DNA of 64,000 nt from contig NZ_FOWC01000017.1 in assembly GCF_900115345.1 (NCBI RefSeq), forward strand, positions 62,001 to 126,000, written 5' to 3'. Origin of the DNA: Amycolatopsis rubida (GTDB lineage Bacteria > Actinomycetota > Actinomycetes > Mycobacteriales > Pseudonocardiaceae). The position numbers and the translations under genes were made by a program. Shown here in pieces: positions 33,241 to 41,547 of this stretch (position 1 is its first letter; the number at the start of each line of letters is the position of its first letter). A model generated the notes under the pieces. That model searched no databases, was not told where the DNA came from, and saw nothing but the letters and a program-made list of their open reading frames with translations.

Positions 33241-33857
33241 GAGCGGTGGACGAGAGGGCGCGTGCGGTCGGCAGGTTTCTGCTGGCACGTCGGCGGGAGC
33301 TGGGATTGACTCAACGAGCGGTGGCTTTCCGTGCGGGCATGAGTCAGAACTCGGTGCTCCGGTTCGAGAAAGGGCTATGGCCGGTTCGGTCGCTGTCGAT
33401 GACGGCCGCGTTGGCGAAGGCGTTGGAGGTGAACTCGTACGGGCTGGTGGTGATGGTGGCGAACGGCGGGGAGGAGATCGATCGCGACGTGCACCTGCCC
33501 TCGGTGATGGGCCGGTTGGCGCACAGCGGCGTGTGCCGGGCGCATGAGCCGGAGTGCTTGGGAGAGCTGGTTTTTCTTCTGCGGGTGAGTGCGCGTCTGG
33601 GGTGTGCCTCGACGGCCCGGAACGCGGAGCTGCATGCCGCGACGTGGGAAAAGCTGGAGCGGGGCCGGTACCTTCCCTCAATTCCGGTTCTGGAGCGGAT
33701 CGCGGGAAGCCTGGGGCGCGACGCGGAGGAGTATCGGGTTCCGTTGCTGGTGCTGGCGATGCGGGACCAGTTGCGGCGGCAGTACTACGCGGCGAGGGGG
33801 CAGAGATGGTTTCCGCACTGGACGCGTCCGGGGAGCCTGGCGGAGCGGGAAAGGTGA
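33237..33857 (+). CDS. Double-HTH XRE-type regulator (first of a tandem pair)
   Basis: A 206-residue protein with two XRE-like HTH modules. The first, about residues 14-60, is RRRELGLTQRAVAFRAGMSQ then NSVLRFEKGLWPVRSLSMTA. The second, about 110-160, is LLRVSARLGCASTARNAELH then AATWEKLERGRYLPSIPVLE. The ATG overlaps the preceding stop (ATGA). It is collinear with the next gene throughout, including the tails (LLVLAMRDQLRRQYYAARGQ here, LLIVAMRDHVQREECARRGV there), so they arose by tandem duplication. It probably regulates transfer or replication genes. Confidence 0.78.
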   Translation: MRAVDERARAVGRFLLARRRELGLTQRAVAFRAGMSQNSVLRFEKGLWPVRSLSMTAALAKALEVNSYGLVVMVANGGEEIDRDVHLPSVMGRLAHSGVCRAHEPECLGELVFLLRVSARLGCASTARNAELHAATWEKLERGRYLPSIPVLERIAGSLGRDAEEYRVPLLVLAMRDQLRRQYYAARGQRWFPHWTRPGSLAERER

Positions 33858-34552
33858 TGGGCATGGGCATGGACGTGGACGGCTGCGAAGCGGTGGCGAC
33901 GGAAGGGCAAATCATGCGCGCGGCAGCGGCTTTCCTGTGGCTGCGTCGGCTGGAGGTGAACAGGACGCAACACGAGGCGGCCGCGCTCGCGGGGGTCAAC
34001 AAGACCACGTTCGGTCGGCTGGAGCGGGGCGAGCGGCCGGTGCGGCAGCTCGGGGTCGTGGCCGGGCTGGCGAACGCGCTGGACGTGTCGCCGTACGCGC
34101 TGCTGCTGAGGGTGGCGGGCACGGCGGGCCCGCCCAGTCCGCGGAAGCCTCGGAAGTCCTTTGTGGACGAGCTGTGCGGCTTCGGCACGAGCGGCACGGA
34201 AGCGCCGAAGTGCCTGGCGCAACTGCTTTTCTCGATGCGGATGCGGGCGCGGAAGCTGGCCCGGGAGGCGGCCGAGGACGCCGGGGTCAATCCCTCGACG
34301 TGGGGCCAGACCGAGCTGGGGCAGTCTTACCCGTCGATTCCGGTGCTGGTGCGGATGGGATACGCGGTGGGAGGGGACGTGCCGTTCTATCGGCGGCACC
34401 TGCTCATCGTCGCGATGCGCGACCATGTGCAACGGGAGGAATGCGCGCGACGGGGCGTGTCGTGGGATCCGGGGTGGTGGCGTCAGGAGAAGGTCCGCCT
34501 GGCGCATGACTGGCCCGCCTCGGCGCGAGAACGGAACGGAGCACGATCGTGA
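33857..34552 (+). CDS. Double-HTH XRE-type regulator (second of a tandem pair)
   Basis: A 231-residue paralogue of the preceding gene, with HTH modules at about residues 28-75 (LEVNRTQHEAAALAGVNKTT, FGRLERGERPVRQLGVVAGL) and 132-180 (ARKLAREAAEDAGVNPSTWG, QTELGQSYPSIPVLVRMGYA). The ATG overlaps the previous stop by one base; a GTG three bases upstream is possible. The second module is truer to XRE form here than in its twin. Both could bind as a heteromer at repeated operators; that is inference. Confidence 0.78.
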   Translation: MGMGMDVDGCEAVATEGQIMRAAAAFLWLRRLEVNRTQHEAAALAGVNKTTFGRLERGERPVRQLGVVAGLANALDVSPYALLLRVAGTAGPPSPRKPRKSFVDELCGFGTSGTEAPKCLAQLLFSMRMRARKLAREAAEDAGVNPSTWGQTELGQSYPSIPVLVRMGYAVGGDVPFYRRHLLIVAMRDHVQREECARRGVSWDPGWWRQEKVRLAHDWPASARERNGARS

Positions 34553-34794
34553 AAGACGTCGATGCGGTGACCACGCTGGAGGACGCGCGCAGCGAAGCAC
34601 GACGGCTCGACCCGGGCGAGGGCGCGGCCCTGCCGGAACGGATCGGCTGGATGCGGCATGTCGCACAGCTGTACAAGAACGTCTCGGCGACCGACCTGGA
34701 TCACCGGTACGAGGCATCGGTGATGTTCGGCCAGCAGCGAGCGGCCATCGCCCGCCTGACCCGGCGGCCGGAATACGCCGAAGACTACGACTAG
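34549..34794 (+). CDS. Small hypothetical AICE protein (81 aa)
   Basis: GTG start overlapping the previous stop. A helical protein: LEDARSEARRLDPGEGAALP, then RIGWMRHVAQLYKNVSATDL and DHRYEASVMFGQQRAAIARL, ending with acidic residues. It shares the D-x-x-H-R-x-E helix with the 79-residue protein before the double-HTH pair. Last gene of this operon; hairpins follow. Confidence 0.6.
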   Translation: MKDVDAVTTLEDARSEARRLDPGEGAALPERIGWMRHVAQLYKNVSATDLDHRYEASVMFGQQRAAIARLTRRPEYAEDYD

Positions 34795-34858
34795 CGAACC
34801 GGCGGAGGTGTTCTCCGCGACACGCTGAACGGAATTCTTTTCAATCGAATACAGAAAA

Positions 34859-34966
34859 AGCACGCGGGGCGCGTGCTTGTGACTGAACGCGTCCCGCGTG
34901 CCCGGAATTGTCCCTGTAAATAAACGCAGAACCGGCCCTGTCGCCAAACACGAAACCGGTTCTGCG
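34859..34966. promoter_or_regulatory. Two hairpins between the AICE operons
   Basis: agcacgc (34859-34865) pairs with gcgtgct (34871-34877); on the minus strand it is followed by a T-run. A second stem, cgcagaaccgg (34925-34935) with ccggttctgcg (34956-34966), has a 20-nt loop. The region is AT-rich and gene-free (34795-34987). It may combine a terminator with the promoter of the transfer-replication operon, or hold a replication signal. Confidence 0.5.
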
Positions 34967-34987
34967 CCTGTCCACTGGTGGTGAACG

Positions 34988-35176
34988 ATGACAAACATAA
35001 ATGACAACCGACAACAGCCGTCAACCGGGGTCACCCGAACGCGCTGCCAAAAGTGCCGGAAATTCGCGCGGCTCGTGCCCGGCGAAACCGCGTGCGCCGC
35101 GTGCCAGGGCATGTTGCCGCTGGTCCTGCGGCTGCCGGATAGCTGCGCACGGCCCGGGGGCGGTGATGCCCGATGA
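34988..35176 (+). CDS. Small zinc-ribbon protein (62 aa)
   Basis: Two C-x-x-C pairs 16 residues apart (CQKC, then CAAC) form a typical zinc ribbon (RCQKCRKFARLVPGETACAA). The N-terminus is polar. The ATG lies just after the second hairpin, and the stop overlaps the translocase ATG (ATGA). Small zinc proteins next to TraB/FtsK-like genes are common on AICEs, with unknown role. Confidence 0.65.
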   Translation: MTNINDNRQQPSTGVTRTRCQKCRKFARLVPGETACAACQGMLPLVLRLPDSCARPGGGDAR

Positions 35177-36750
35177 ACGCGGCAACAATGCTGACCGTCG
35201 GCGCGGGCCTGGCGGTGCTGGTGTGGGTGCTGGCCAAGCTCGGCCGGGCGTTCGCGGCGATCGCGGAAACCCTGGCCGCCATGGCGGTCCTCGGCCTGGC
35301 CCTGTGGGGCCTGGTGCGGGCGGCGGGCTGGATTGTTCGGCAACTGGCCGCCCACTGGCGCACCTGCCTGGCCCTGCTCGCCCTGGGCGCGTGGTGGCAC
35401 TGGCTCGGCTGGCCCTCCCTGGCGATCACGACGGGCACTGTCGGACTGGTGGCGCTCGTGTGGCGGTGCGGCTGGCCGATCGGGTTTGAGCAGTGGTGCG
35501 GTCGCTGGGTGCGGGCGTGGTGGCTGCGGTGGGCCGTCTACGGGCGCAAGCTGCCGGGCTGGCTGCATGCCTGCGGCCTGACTGTGCGGGACGAAGCGAT
35601 CCCGGTGGATGTGACCGTGAACCTGGTGTCCCGCCGTCGCAAGCGGGAAGCGGTGGCCCAGTCCCGGCGTGACGCGGGCGTGGCCTTCCCGAAACTGCTG
35701 CGGGTGCGTTCCGGCCCGTCGTGGGACGAGGTTCGGGTACGGCTGGTGCCCGGCCAGACTCCCGAGGATTTCGGCGAGGCCGCGCGCGCGTTGGCGACGG
35801 CCCGGCGGGTCACGCGGGTGCAGGTGCGGGAGATCGAGCCGGACGTGGTGTCGGTGGACTTCATGCGCCGTGACCTGCTGGCCTCGGCCGTGTCCTGCCT
35901 CCCGCTGCCGGACGTGGCCGAAGCGTCGGCGGTGGACCTGCGGAGGGTGTTCGCCGGGTCCACCGAGTACGGCACGGCGTGGCGGCTGCCCCTGCTCGGC
36001 GGCGGCGCGCACACCCTCGTCGCGGGTGCCTCCGGTGCGGGGAAGAACTCGGTGATGTGGTCGCCGCTGGTGTCGGCTGCCCCGGCGATCCGCTCGGGGC
36101 TGGTGCGGGCCTCCGGTGTGGACCCCAAGGGCATGGAACTCGCCTACGGGCGCGGGATCTTCTCCCGCTACGCGGTGTCCGGTGCGGAGACGCTGGAGGT
36201 GCTGGAGGCGCTGCGGGACGAGCTGGAACGCCGGAAGAAGGCGTTCGCCGGACAGGTCCGGGAAGTGCCGCTGTCGCAGGAGTTCCCGTTGGAGCTGCTG
36301 GAGTTCGACGAGCTGGCGGCGCTGACCCGCTACACCGACCGCAAGACCCGCGAGGCGATCACCGACCACATTTCGGTGCTGACCACCCAAGGACGTGCGG
36401 CGTTGATCTCGGTGCGCGGCTACGTCCAGGACCCGACCAAGGAAACGGTTCCGGTGCGGGAGCTGTTCACCCGCCGGGTCTGTCTCCGGGTGACGTCGAA
36501 GTCTCAGGTGTCGATGGTGCTCGGCGACGGCGCGTACGAGCGCGGCGCGTGGGCCAACCGCATTCCGGAGAGCACTCCGGGCGTGGGTTACGTGTGGGGC
36601 GAGGGGATCCGCGAACCCCTGCGCGTGCGCGCCGGATGGGTCTCGGACACGACGGTCAAGGCGCTGGAGAACTACGTCACGAACGGCGGGGCACAGGTGA
36701 TCGACCTCGCCCACAACCGTCGCGGCAGCGGCGAAAGGGGGACGGCATGA
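35173..36750 (+). CDS. TraB/TraSA-like FtsK-SpoIIIE DNA translocase (conjugation)
   Basis: A 525-residue protein that would move double-stranded DNA between mycelia. Three or so N-terminal membrane helices (about 5-25, 33-55, 68-100) precede the motor domain. Walker A reads GASGAGKNS with Lys291; Asn292 stands where Ser/Thr is classical, followed by Ser, as in other Tra proteins of this type that have K-G-S. Walker B is LLEFDELAAL (Asp379-Glu380). A C-terminal winged-helix-like segment would recognise clt repeats. The ATG overlaps the zinc-ribbon stop. One protein like this is enough for transfer of pSAM2-type elements. Confidence 0.9.
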   Translation: MNAATMLTVGAGLAVLVWVLAKLGRAFAAIAETLAAMAVLGLALWGLVRAAGWIVRQLAAHWRTCLALLALGAWWHWLGWPSLAITTGTVGLVALVWRCGWPIGFEQWCGRWVRAWWLRWAVYGRKLPGWLHACGLTVRDEAIPVDVTVNLVSRRRKREAVAQSRRDAGVAFPKLLRVRSGPSWDEVRVRLVPGQTPEDFGEAARALATARRVTRVQVREIEPDVVSVDFMRRDLLASAVSCLPLPDVAEASAVDLRRVFAGSTEYGTAWRLPLLGGGAHTLVAGASGAGKNSVMWSPLVSAAPAIRSGLVRASGVDPKGMELAYGRGIFSRYAVSGAETLEVLEALRDELERRKKAFAGQVREVPLSQEFPLELLEFDELAALTRYTDRKTREAITDHISVLTTQGRAALISVRGYVQDPTKETVPVRELFTRRVCLRVTSKSQVSMVLGDGAYERGAWANRIPESTPGVGYVWGEGIREPLRVRAGWVSDTTVKALENYVTNGGAQVIDLAHNRRGSGERGTA

Positions 36751-37133
36751 ACCGGCTGATGGTCTTCCTCGACGCCATCCGGGACCACCTCGACTCCCAC
36801 GCGCTGCCCCCGGCGTGCTCGGTGGAAGTCACCCCCGAGTCCGGGCCGGTCCGGGTGCAGCTCGACACCTGCGACCTGCCCGGCGTGGCGCGCGGGTTGA
36901 GCGTGTGGGCGTCGACGCTCGACGGATCGCGGGCGAGCCTGCGGCGTACTGGGGACGGGAAACGGGTTCTGGTGTCGCTGACCGGCCGCACTCCCTGCGG
37001 TGTTCCTGTCCGTGTCTACGGCGGGGTGCCGTTCGACCCGGCCGCCTTCCCGGACCTGCCGCTGCGGACCGATCAGGACATGCCCGTGTGGCTGCTGCGG
37101 CAGTGGGCACGCGCCGGTGGGGAGGTCGCGTGA
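36747..37133 (+). CDS. Hypothetical AICE protein between Tra and Rep (128 aa)
   Basis: ATG overlaps the Tra stop and the stop overlaps the Rep ATG, so translation is coupled on both sides. The protein has alternating strands and helices (RLMVFLDAIRDHLDSHALPP; VEVTPESGPVRVQLDTCDLP; KRVLVSLTGRTPCGVPVRVY). It has no membrane helix, so it is unlike Spd spread proteins. Unknown family; the position suggests a link to transfer or replication control. Confidence 0.62.
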   Translation: MNRLMVFLDAIRDHLDSHALPPACSVEVTPESGPVRVQLDTCDLPGVARGLSVWASTLDGSRASLRRTGDGKRVLVSLTGRTPCGVPVRVYGGVPFDPAAFPDLPLRTDQDMPVWLLRQWARAGGEVA

Positions 37134-38857
37134 TGACCCCCTCCGAACAGGAACGCCCTGGTCAGCCAATGCCGGCCACGCTTGCGGGGCCTGCATGGAC
37201 CCGCTCCGCGGCTGATGGCGAAACCGCTGGTCAGCCCATGCCGGCAAGCGGATCGCCGGGCAAAATCCGCGGTGCGCTCGCGGCCGAGGTGGTGAAGGCG
37301 ACCGCCGAACAGCACGGGGTGTGCGTCCGGCCCTTCACCATGGAAGTCGCCGACACCGGGACCGGCGAACTGCGCTACGTCCCGGTGCCCTGCGGCTCCA
37401 CGGTGGAATCGGTCTGCCTGCCCTGCGCCCGCAAGGCCAAGGCCCTGCGGCAGGCCCAGTGCCGGGAAGGCTGGCACCTGACCGAAGAACCCGTCATCAC
37501 CCGCGCGGAGCCGACCGAGACACAGACGGAACTGCTGACCTACCGGGCTGATCTCGCTGCGCACTACCGGGAAGCGGTCGAGACCGGAAACGAGCCCGAG
37601 GCGGAGGAACTGCGGGCCGAAGTGTCCGGTGTGGACACCGAGTTGCGCGAGTCGGGCATGACGGGACGGCTCCCGGCCCTCGACGCGCCGAGCAAAAAGG
37701 CGGTGAAGCGCTCGACGCGGCGGCGGCAGGACGCGCCGAACCTTCCCCGCAAGAAGGTCGCCAAAACCACCGTGGGACGGGAGTTCGCGGGCCGGTTCCG
37801 GCCGTCGATGTTCGTCACGCTCACCTGCGACACCTACGGGCGGGTGCGCCCGGACGGCTCCCCGGTCGATCCAGCCAGCTATGACTACCGGCGGGCGGCT
37901 CGGGACGCGGTGCACTTCGCCGCGCTGGTGGACCGGTGGTGGCAGAACCTGCGCCGGGTGGTCGGGTTCGACGTGCAGTACTTCGCGACCGTGGAACCTC
38001 AGAAACGCGCCGCGCCACACCTCCATGCCGCGCTGCGGGGAGCGATTTCCCACGACGTGATCCGGCTCGTGACCGAAGCGACCTACCACCAGGTGTGGTG
38101 GCCCGCCCATGACGTCATGGTCTACGGCGGGGACCGGAAACCGTTGTGGGAACCCGATGTTCGTTCCTTTGTGGACCCTGACACCCGGGAACCGTTGACC
38201 GGGTGGGATGACGCGGTGTCCGAAGTGGAGGAACCGGCGCACGTCGTGCGGTTCGGGGAACAGGTGCACTCGAAGGGAATCCTCGGCGGCACCGAGGAAG
38301 CCGGACGCCATATCGGCTACCTGACGAAGTACCTCACCAAGTCCACGGGTGAAGTGGTCGACGCCGAGACTGCGGCGCAGCGGGACCACCACGACCGGTT
38401 GCACGCTGAGCTGGCGGTCACCCCGTGTTCGCCGCGCTGCGCGGTGTGGCTGCTCTACGGCATCAATCCCAAGGGAGCAGGCGGAAAAACGACTCCGGGG
38501 CACTGCCGGGGGCGCGCGCATCGGCGGACGACGCTCGGGCTGCCCGGCCGTCGGGTGCTGGTGTCGCGCAAATGGTCTGGCAAGACCGTGGCCGACCACA
38601 AGGCCGACCGCATGGGGTTCGTGCTGTCCGCCCTGGCGGCGGTCGGGATCGAGAAACCACGGCCTGATCCGGAAAAGCTGGCGTGGCGCAAGGTCGAACC
38701 CGGCGACCCGCACTGCCCGCCCAGAGACCAGCTCGTCATGCGCGCCATCGCCGAACGCCGCACCTGGAAAGCCGAATACGAAGCCGCCCGGCTCGCCGCA
38801 TCCGGATCACCGCCTGAGCCGCCGGAAACTTCGGCAACTCCGGCGCTGGCGGCCTGA
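37133..38857 (+). CDS. RepSA-like replication initiator (HUH endonuclease)
   Basis: A 574-residue rolling-circle initiator. Seen: a motif-1-like strand FVTLTCDTYG; motif 2 with His296-Leu-His298 (APHLHAALRG), which binds the metal; and motif 3 with Tyr396 and Tyr400 (YLTKYLTK), which nicks the origin. A zinc-like Cys pair (ESVCLPCARKAK) sits in the N-terminal region. The length fits the pSAM2 RepSA group. The ATG overlaps the preceding stop. It is followed by xis and int as in pSAM2, where the three form one operon under an activator. Confidence 0.9.
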   Translation: MTPSEQERPGQPMPATLAGPAWTRSAADGETAGQPMPASGSPGKIRGALAAEVVKATAEQHGVCVRPFTMEVADTGTGELRYVPVPCGSTVESVCLPCARKAKALRQAQCREGWHLTEEPVITRAEPTETQTELLTYRADLAAHYREAVETGNEPEAEELRAEVSGVDTELRESGMTGRLPALDAPSKKAVKRSTRRRQDAPNLPRKKVAKTTVGREFAGRFRPSMFVTLTCDTYGRVRPDGSPVDPASYDYRRAARDAVHFAALVDRWWQNLRRVVGFDVQYFATVEPQKRAAPHLHAALRGAISHDVIRLVTEATYHQVWWPAHDVMVYGGDRKPLWEPDVRSFVDPDTREPLTGWDDAVSEVEEPAHVVRFGEQVHSKGILGGTEEAGRHIGYLTKYLTKSTGEVVDAETAAQRDHHDRLHAELAVTPCSPRCAVWLLYGINPKGAGGKTTPGHCRGRAHRRTTLGLPGRRVLVSRKWSGKTVADHKADRMGFVLSALAAVGIEKPRPDPEKLAWRKVEPGDPHCPPRDQLVMRAIAERRTWKAEYEAARLAASGSPPEPPETSATPALAA

Positions 38858-38874
38858 TCGAGAGGGGGACGGAC

Positions 38875-39078
38875 ATGGACAACGTGCGCAGCATGGAACG
38901 CCTGTGGTCGGTCGAGGATGTGTCGGACTATCTCGGCGTTCCGGTGAAGACGCTTTATCAATGGAAGTGGCGCGGAGAGGGTCCGCCGGTCCGCAAGATC
39001 GGGCGGCACCTGCGTTACGACCCCGCGAAATTGCAAGCCTGGGCGACCGGGGAAGAGAAAGAGGAAGAGGCTGCCTGA
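38875..39078 (+). CDS. xis: Excisionase (Xis), MerR-like HTH
   Basis: A 67-residue protein with the excisionase HTH pattern: LWSVEDVSDYLGVPVKTLYQ, W-K-W-R-G-E-G-P-P, then KIGRHLRYDPAKLQAW, and an acidic tail. It starts 17 bp after rep behind a good ribosome site (gaggggga), and its stop overlaps the int ATG. It steers the integrase toward excision. Confidence 0.9.
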   Translation: MDNVRSMERLWSVEDVSDYLGVPVKTLYQWKWRGEGPPVRKIGRHLRYDPAKLQAWATGEEKEEEAA

Positions 39079-40328
39079 TGGGACACGTTCAAGACCGCTG
39101 GTACCGCCCTGCGCGGGACAAGGAAACCGGGAAAGTTCTCCTGAATTCCCGGGGCAAGCCTGTTATGGAGAAAACGGAGTTGTACGGCATCGGTCTCCGT
39201 TACAAGGTTCGGTACCTCAACCCGGACAACGAGGAACGGTCGAAGTCGTTTCCCGACCGGCAGAAGAAAAAGGCTGACGATTTCCTCATCGAAGTGGAGT
39301 CCGACAAGCGCGAGGGAAAATACATCGACCCGCGCGCGTCGAAAGTTAAATTCCGGAAGCAGGGTGCCAGTTGGCTGAAAAGCCAGTCGCCGGACCCGGC
39401 CACACGGGAGATCCTGCGCAGCAGACTGGAAAGTCAGATCTATCCAGTGTTCGGCAATATGGTGTTCGGGCAGATCAAGCCGTCCACTATTCGCGACTGG
39501 GTATCGGACATGGACGAGCGGGGCTTGTCGTCCAATTATCAGGCGGTGCTGTTCACCACAGTGGTGGGCGTCATGGACTCGGCCGTAGACGACAAGCTCA
39601 TCCGCGAGAACCCGTGTCACGCCAAGACTGTCCGCCGTCCGGTCGGCGAAAGCCCGGACATCGTGGTGTGGGAAGAAAAGCGTGTCGAGGATGTCCGAAA
39701 AGGACTCCCGGAGCGCTTCCAGATCACTGTCCCGCTGGGCGGCGGGCTCGGCCTGAGGCAAGGCGAGATCTTGGGGTTCTCGCCTGACGACGTGGACCGC
39801 GAAGCGATGGTCGTCCACATCCGGCGGCAGATCAAGACGGTCAAGGGCGTGATGATGTTCGCCTCGCCGAAGGGCGGCCGGTCGCGGACGATTCCGCTGT
39901 CACCGTCCATGCTCGCCGAGATAGACGACCACGAAGACCGCTTCCCGGCCGTCGCGATCACGCTGCCCTGGCAGAAGGCCGACGGCGAGCGGGTCACGGT
40001 GCGACTGCTGATGACCGGAGAGAACGGACGGCTTTACACCGGAGACCTGTTCACCAAAGTCGTGTGGCAGGGCGCATTCCGGAAAGCTGGCCTGATCCAC
40101 CGGGGACGAGCCGACGGGATGCACGCGCTCCGGCACTTCTACGCGTCCGTCCTGCTTGCGCGGGCGGTGTCGATCAAGGAACTAGCCGAGTACCTCGGCC
40201 ACCGAGATGCCGGGTTCACCCTGCGCACCTACACCCATCTCGTGACCTCCAGCCACGAGCGGGCCCGGAAGGCGATCGACGCGGTGTTCGGACGGCCTGA
40301 TACCGATGACGGCCTGGAAGCGGCCTGA
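39078..40328 (+). CDS. int: Tyrosine-family integrase of the AICE
   Basis: A 416-residue site-specific recombinase. Catalytic residues are visible: Arg227 (GLGLRQGEILGF), His349 and Arg352 (MHALRHFYAS), a His in YLGHRD, and the nucleophile Tyr385 (LRTYTHL). The N-terminal 170 residues hold the arm-binding and SAM-like core-binding regions. The ATG overlaps the xis stop; a much longer open frame upstream is out of register with the family. It ends 97 bp from the right attachment core, the standard place for an AICE int next to attP. Confidence 0.95.
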   Translation: MGHVQDRWYRPARDKETGKVLLNSRGKPVMEKTELYGIGLRYKVRYLNPDNEERSKSFPDRQKKKADDFLIEVESDKREGKYIDPRASKVKFRKQGASWLKSQSPDPATREILRSRLESQIYPVFGNMVFGQIKPSTIRDWVSDMDERGLSSNYQAVLFTTVVGVMDSAVDDKLIRENPCHAKTVRRPVGESPDIVVWEEKRVEDVRKGLPERFQITVPLGGGLGLRQGEILGFSPDDVDREAMVVHIRRQIKTVKGVMMFASPKGGRSRTIPLSPSMLAEIDDHEDRFPAVAITLPWQKADGERVTVRLLMTGENGRLYTGDLFTKVVWQGAFRKAGLIHRGRADGMHALRHFYASVLLARAVSIKELAEYLGHRDAGFTLRTYTHLVTSSHERARKAIDAVFGRPDTDDGLEAA

Positions 40329-40372
40329 TCATGAACCATCAGGACCGTCCGAACTACCGGGCCAAGATCAAT

Positions 40373-41527
40373 CTAGCCCTTGAGCAGGGCGCGGGCCATG
40401 ACGACCTTCTGGATTTGGTTGGTTCCTTCGTAGATCTGGGTGATCTTCGCGTCCCGCATCATGCGCTCCAGCGGGAAGTCACGCGTGTACCCGTACCCGC
40501 CGAGCAACTGCACCGCGTCCGTCGTCACGCTCATCGCCACATCCGACGCGTGGCACTTGGCCGCCGCTCCGAAGAACGACAGGTCGTCATCGCCTCGTTC
40601 GGACTTCGCGGCCGCGGCGTACACCATCTGGCGCGCCGTCTCGACTGCCATCGCCATGTCCGCCAGCATGAACTGGATGCCCTGGAAGTCCGCGATGTGC
40701 TTGCCGAACTGCTTGCGCTCCTTGACATACCCGAGTGCGTGGTCCAGCGCGCCCTGCGCGATGCCGACGGCCTGCGCGGCGATCGTCACGCGGGTGTGGT
40801 CGAGCGTCTTCAGGGCGATCTTCAGGCCCTGACCCGGCTCGCCGACCATGCGGTCGCCCGGGACGCGAACCTGGTCGAACAGCAGTTCACGCGTCGGCGA
40901 GCCCTTGATGCCCAGTTTCTTTTCCTTGGCGCCGAAGGAGAATCCCGGGTCGGACTTCTCGACCACGAAAGCACTCACGTTGGCGCCGCGGCGACCGTCG
41001 GGGTCGGTTACCGCCAGAACCGTGTAGTACTCGGAGAGGCCTGCGTTGGTGATCCACGACTTCTGTCCATTCAGGATCCAGTCGTCGCCGGAAGGGGTGG
41101 CGCGGCACCGCATCGAGGCGGTGTCCGAGCCCGCGTCGCGTTCGGACAGTCCATACGAGAATCCTGCCTCGCCCGAAGCCAGCGGGGGCAGGTACTTCGC
41201 CTTGACGTCCTCGTTCGCGGCCAGGATCAGCGGCAGGCTGCCGAGTTTGTTCACCGCGGGGACGAGCGAGGACGAAGCGCACACGCGCGCCACTTCCTCG
41301 ATCACGATACAGGTGGCCAGTGCGTCGGCACCGGCACCGCCGTACTGCTCCGGTACGTGCGGGGCGTGGAAGTCCGACGCGACCAATGCGTCGTAGGACG
41401 CCTTGGGGAATTCTTCGCGCTCGTCGGCCTCCGCGGCGTGCGGGGCGATCTGCTCTTCGGCGACCGCGCGCACGGCCTCGCGGATCGCTTCGTGGTCTTC
41501 GTTGATTTTGAACAGGTCGAAGCTCAT
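40373..41527 (-). CDS. Acyl-CoA dehydrogenase, 3' end rebuilt by the AICE
   Basis: A 384-residue short-chain type enzyme that oxidises acyl-CoA to enoyl-CoA with FAD. Seen: FSYGLSERDAGSDTASMRCR, the FAD region WITNAG, ERKQFGKHIADFQGIQFMLA, and the C-terminal catalytic Glu in QIYEGTNQIQ. The last 20 or so codons and the TAG lie left of the att core, so they come from the element and differ in sequence from the stranded original. The stop is 44 bp from the convergent int stop, and no terminator is seen. It forms an operon with the 3-hydroxyacyl-CoA dehydrogenase 20 bp upstream. Confidence 0.95.
   Translation of the reverse strand: MSFDLFKINEDHEAIREAVRAVAEEQIAPHAAEADEREEFPKASYDALVASDFHAPHVPEQYGGAGADALATCIVIEEVARVCASSSLVPAVNKLGSLPLILAANEDVKAKYLPPLASGEAGFSYGLSERDAGSDTASMRCRATPSGDDWILNGQKSWITNAGLSEYYTVLAVTDPDGRRGANVSAFVVEKSDPGFSFGAKEKKLGIKGSPTRELLFDQVRVPGDRMVGEPGQGLKIALKTLDHTRVTIAAQAVGIAQGALDHALGYVKERKQFGKHIADFQGIQFMLADMAMAVETARQMVYAAAAKSERGDDDLSFFGAAAKCHASDVAMSVTTDAVQLLGGYGYTRDFPLERMMRDAKITQIYEGTNQIQKVVMARALLKG
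40425..40450. other. Right attachment site of the integrated element
   Basis: Exact copy of the 20-bp core (40425-40444), extended to 26 bp with one mismatch. It lies inside the acyl-CoA dehydrogenase coding region. Chromosome is to the right, element to the left. Confidence 0.88.
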
Positions 41528-41547
41528 CGGGCTCTCCTCGCCGGAAC

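Larger units (their letters stand above)
29203..40444 (+). mobile_element. AICE (actinomycete integrative and conjugative element), about 11.2 kb, in an acyl-CoA dehydrogenase gene
   Basis: Bounded by exact 20-bp direct repeats (29203-29222 and 40425-40444). It has the complete pSAM2-type set in the usual order: regulators, TraB-like translocase, Rep (HUH), Xis, Int, with int next to the right attachment site. Left-end cargo is an HD protein, a Nudix (Pif-like) protein and an XRE regulator. Overlapping starts and stops show long operons at 31.8-34.8 kb and 35.0-40.3 kb. Most AICEs use tRNA genes; this one uses the 3' end of a protein gene and supplies a replacement end. All core genes look intact, so it may still excise. 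Confidence 0.9.

Noticed and set aside
34859..34966. Riboswitch before the transfer operon
   Set aside because: Two simple stems only; no known riboswitch core could be recognised.
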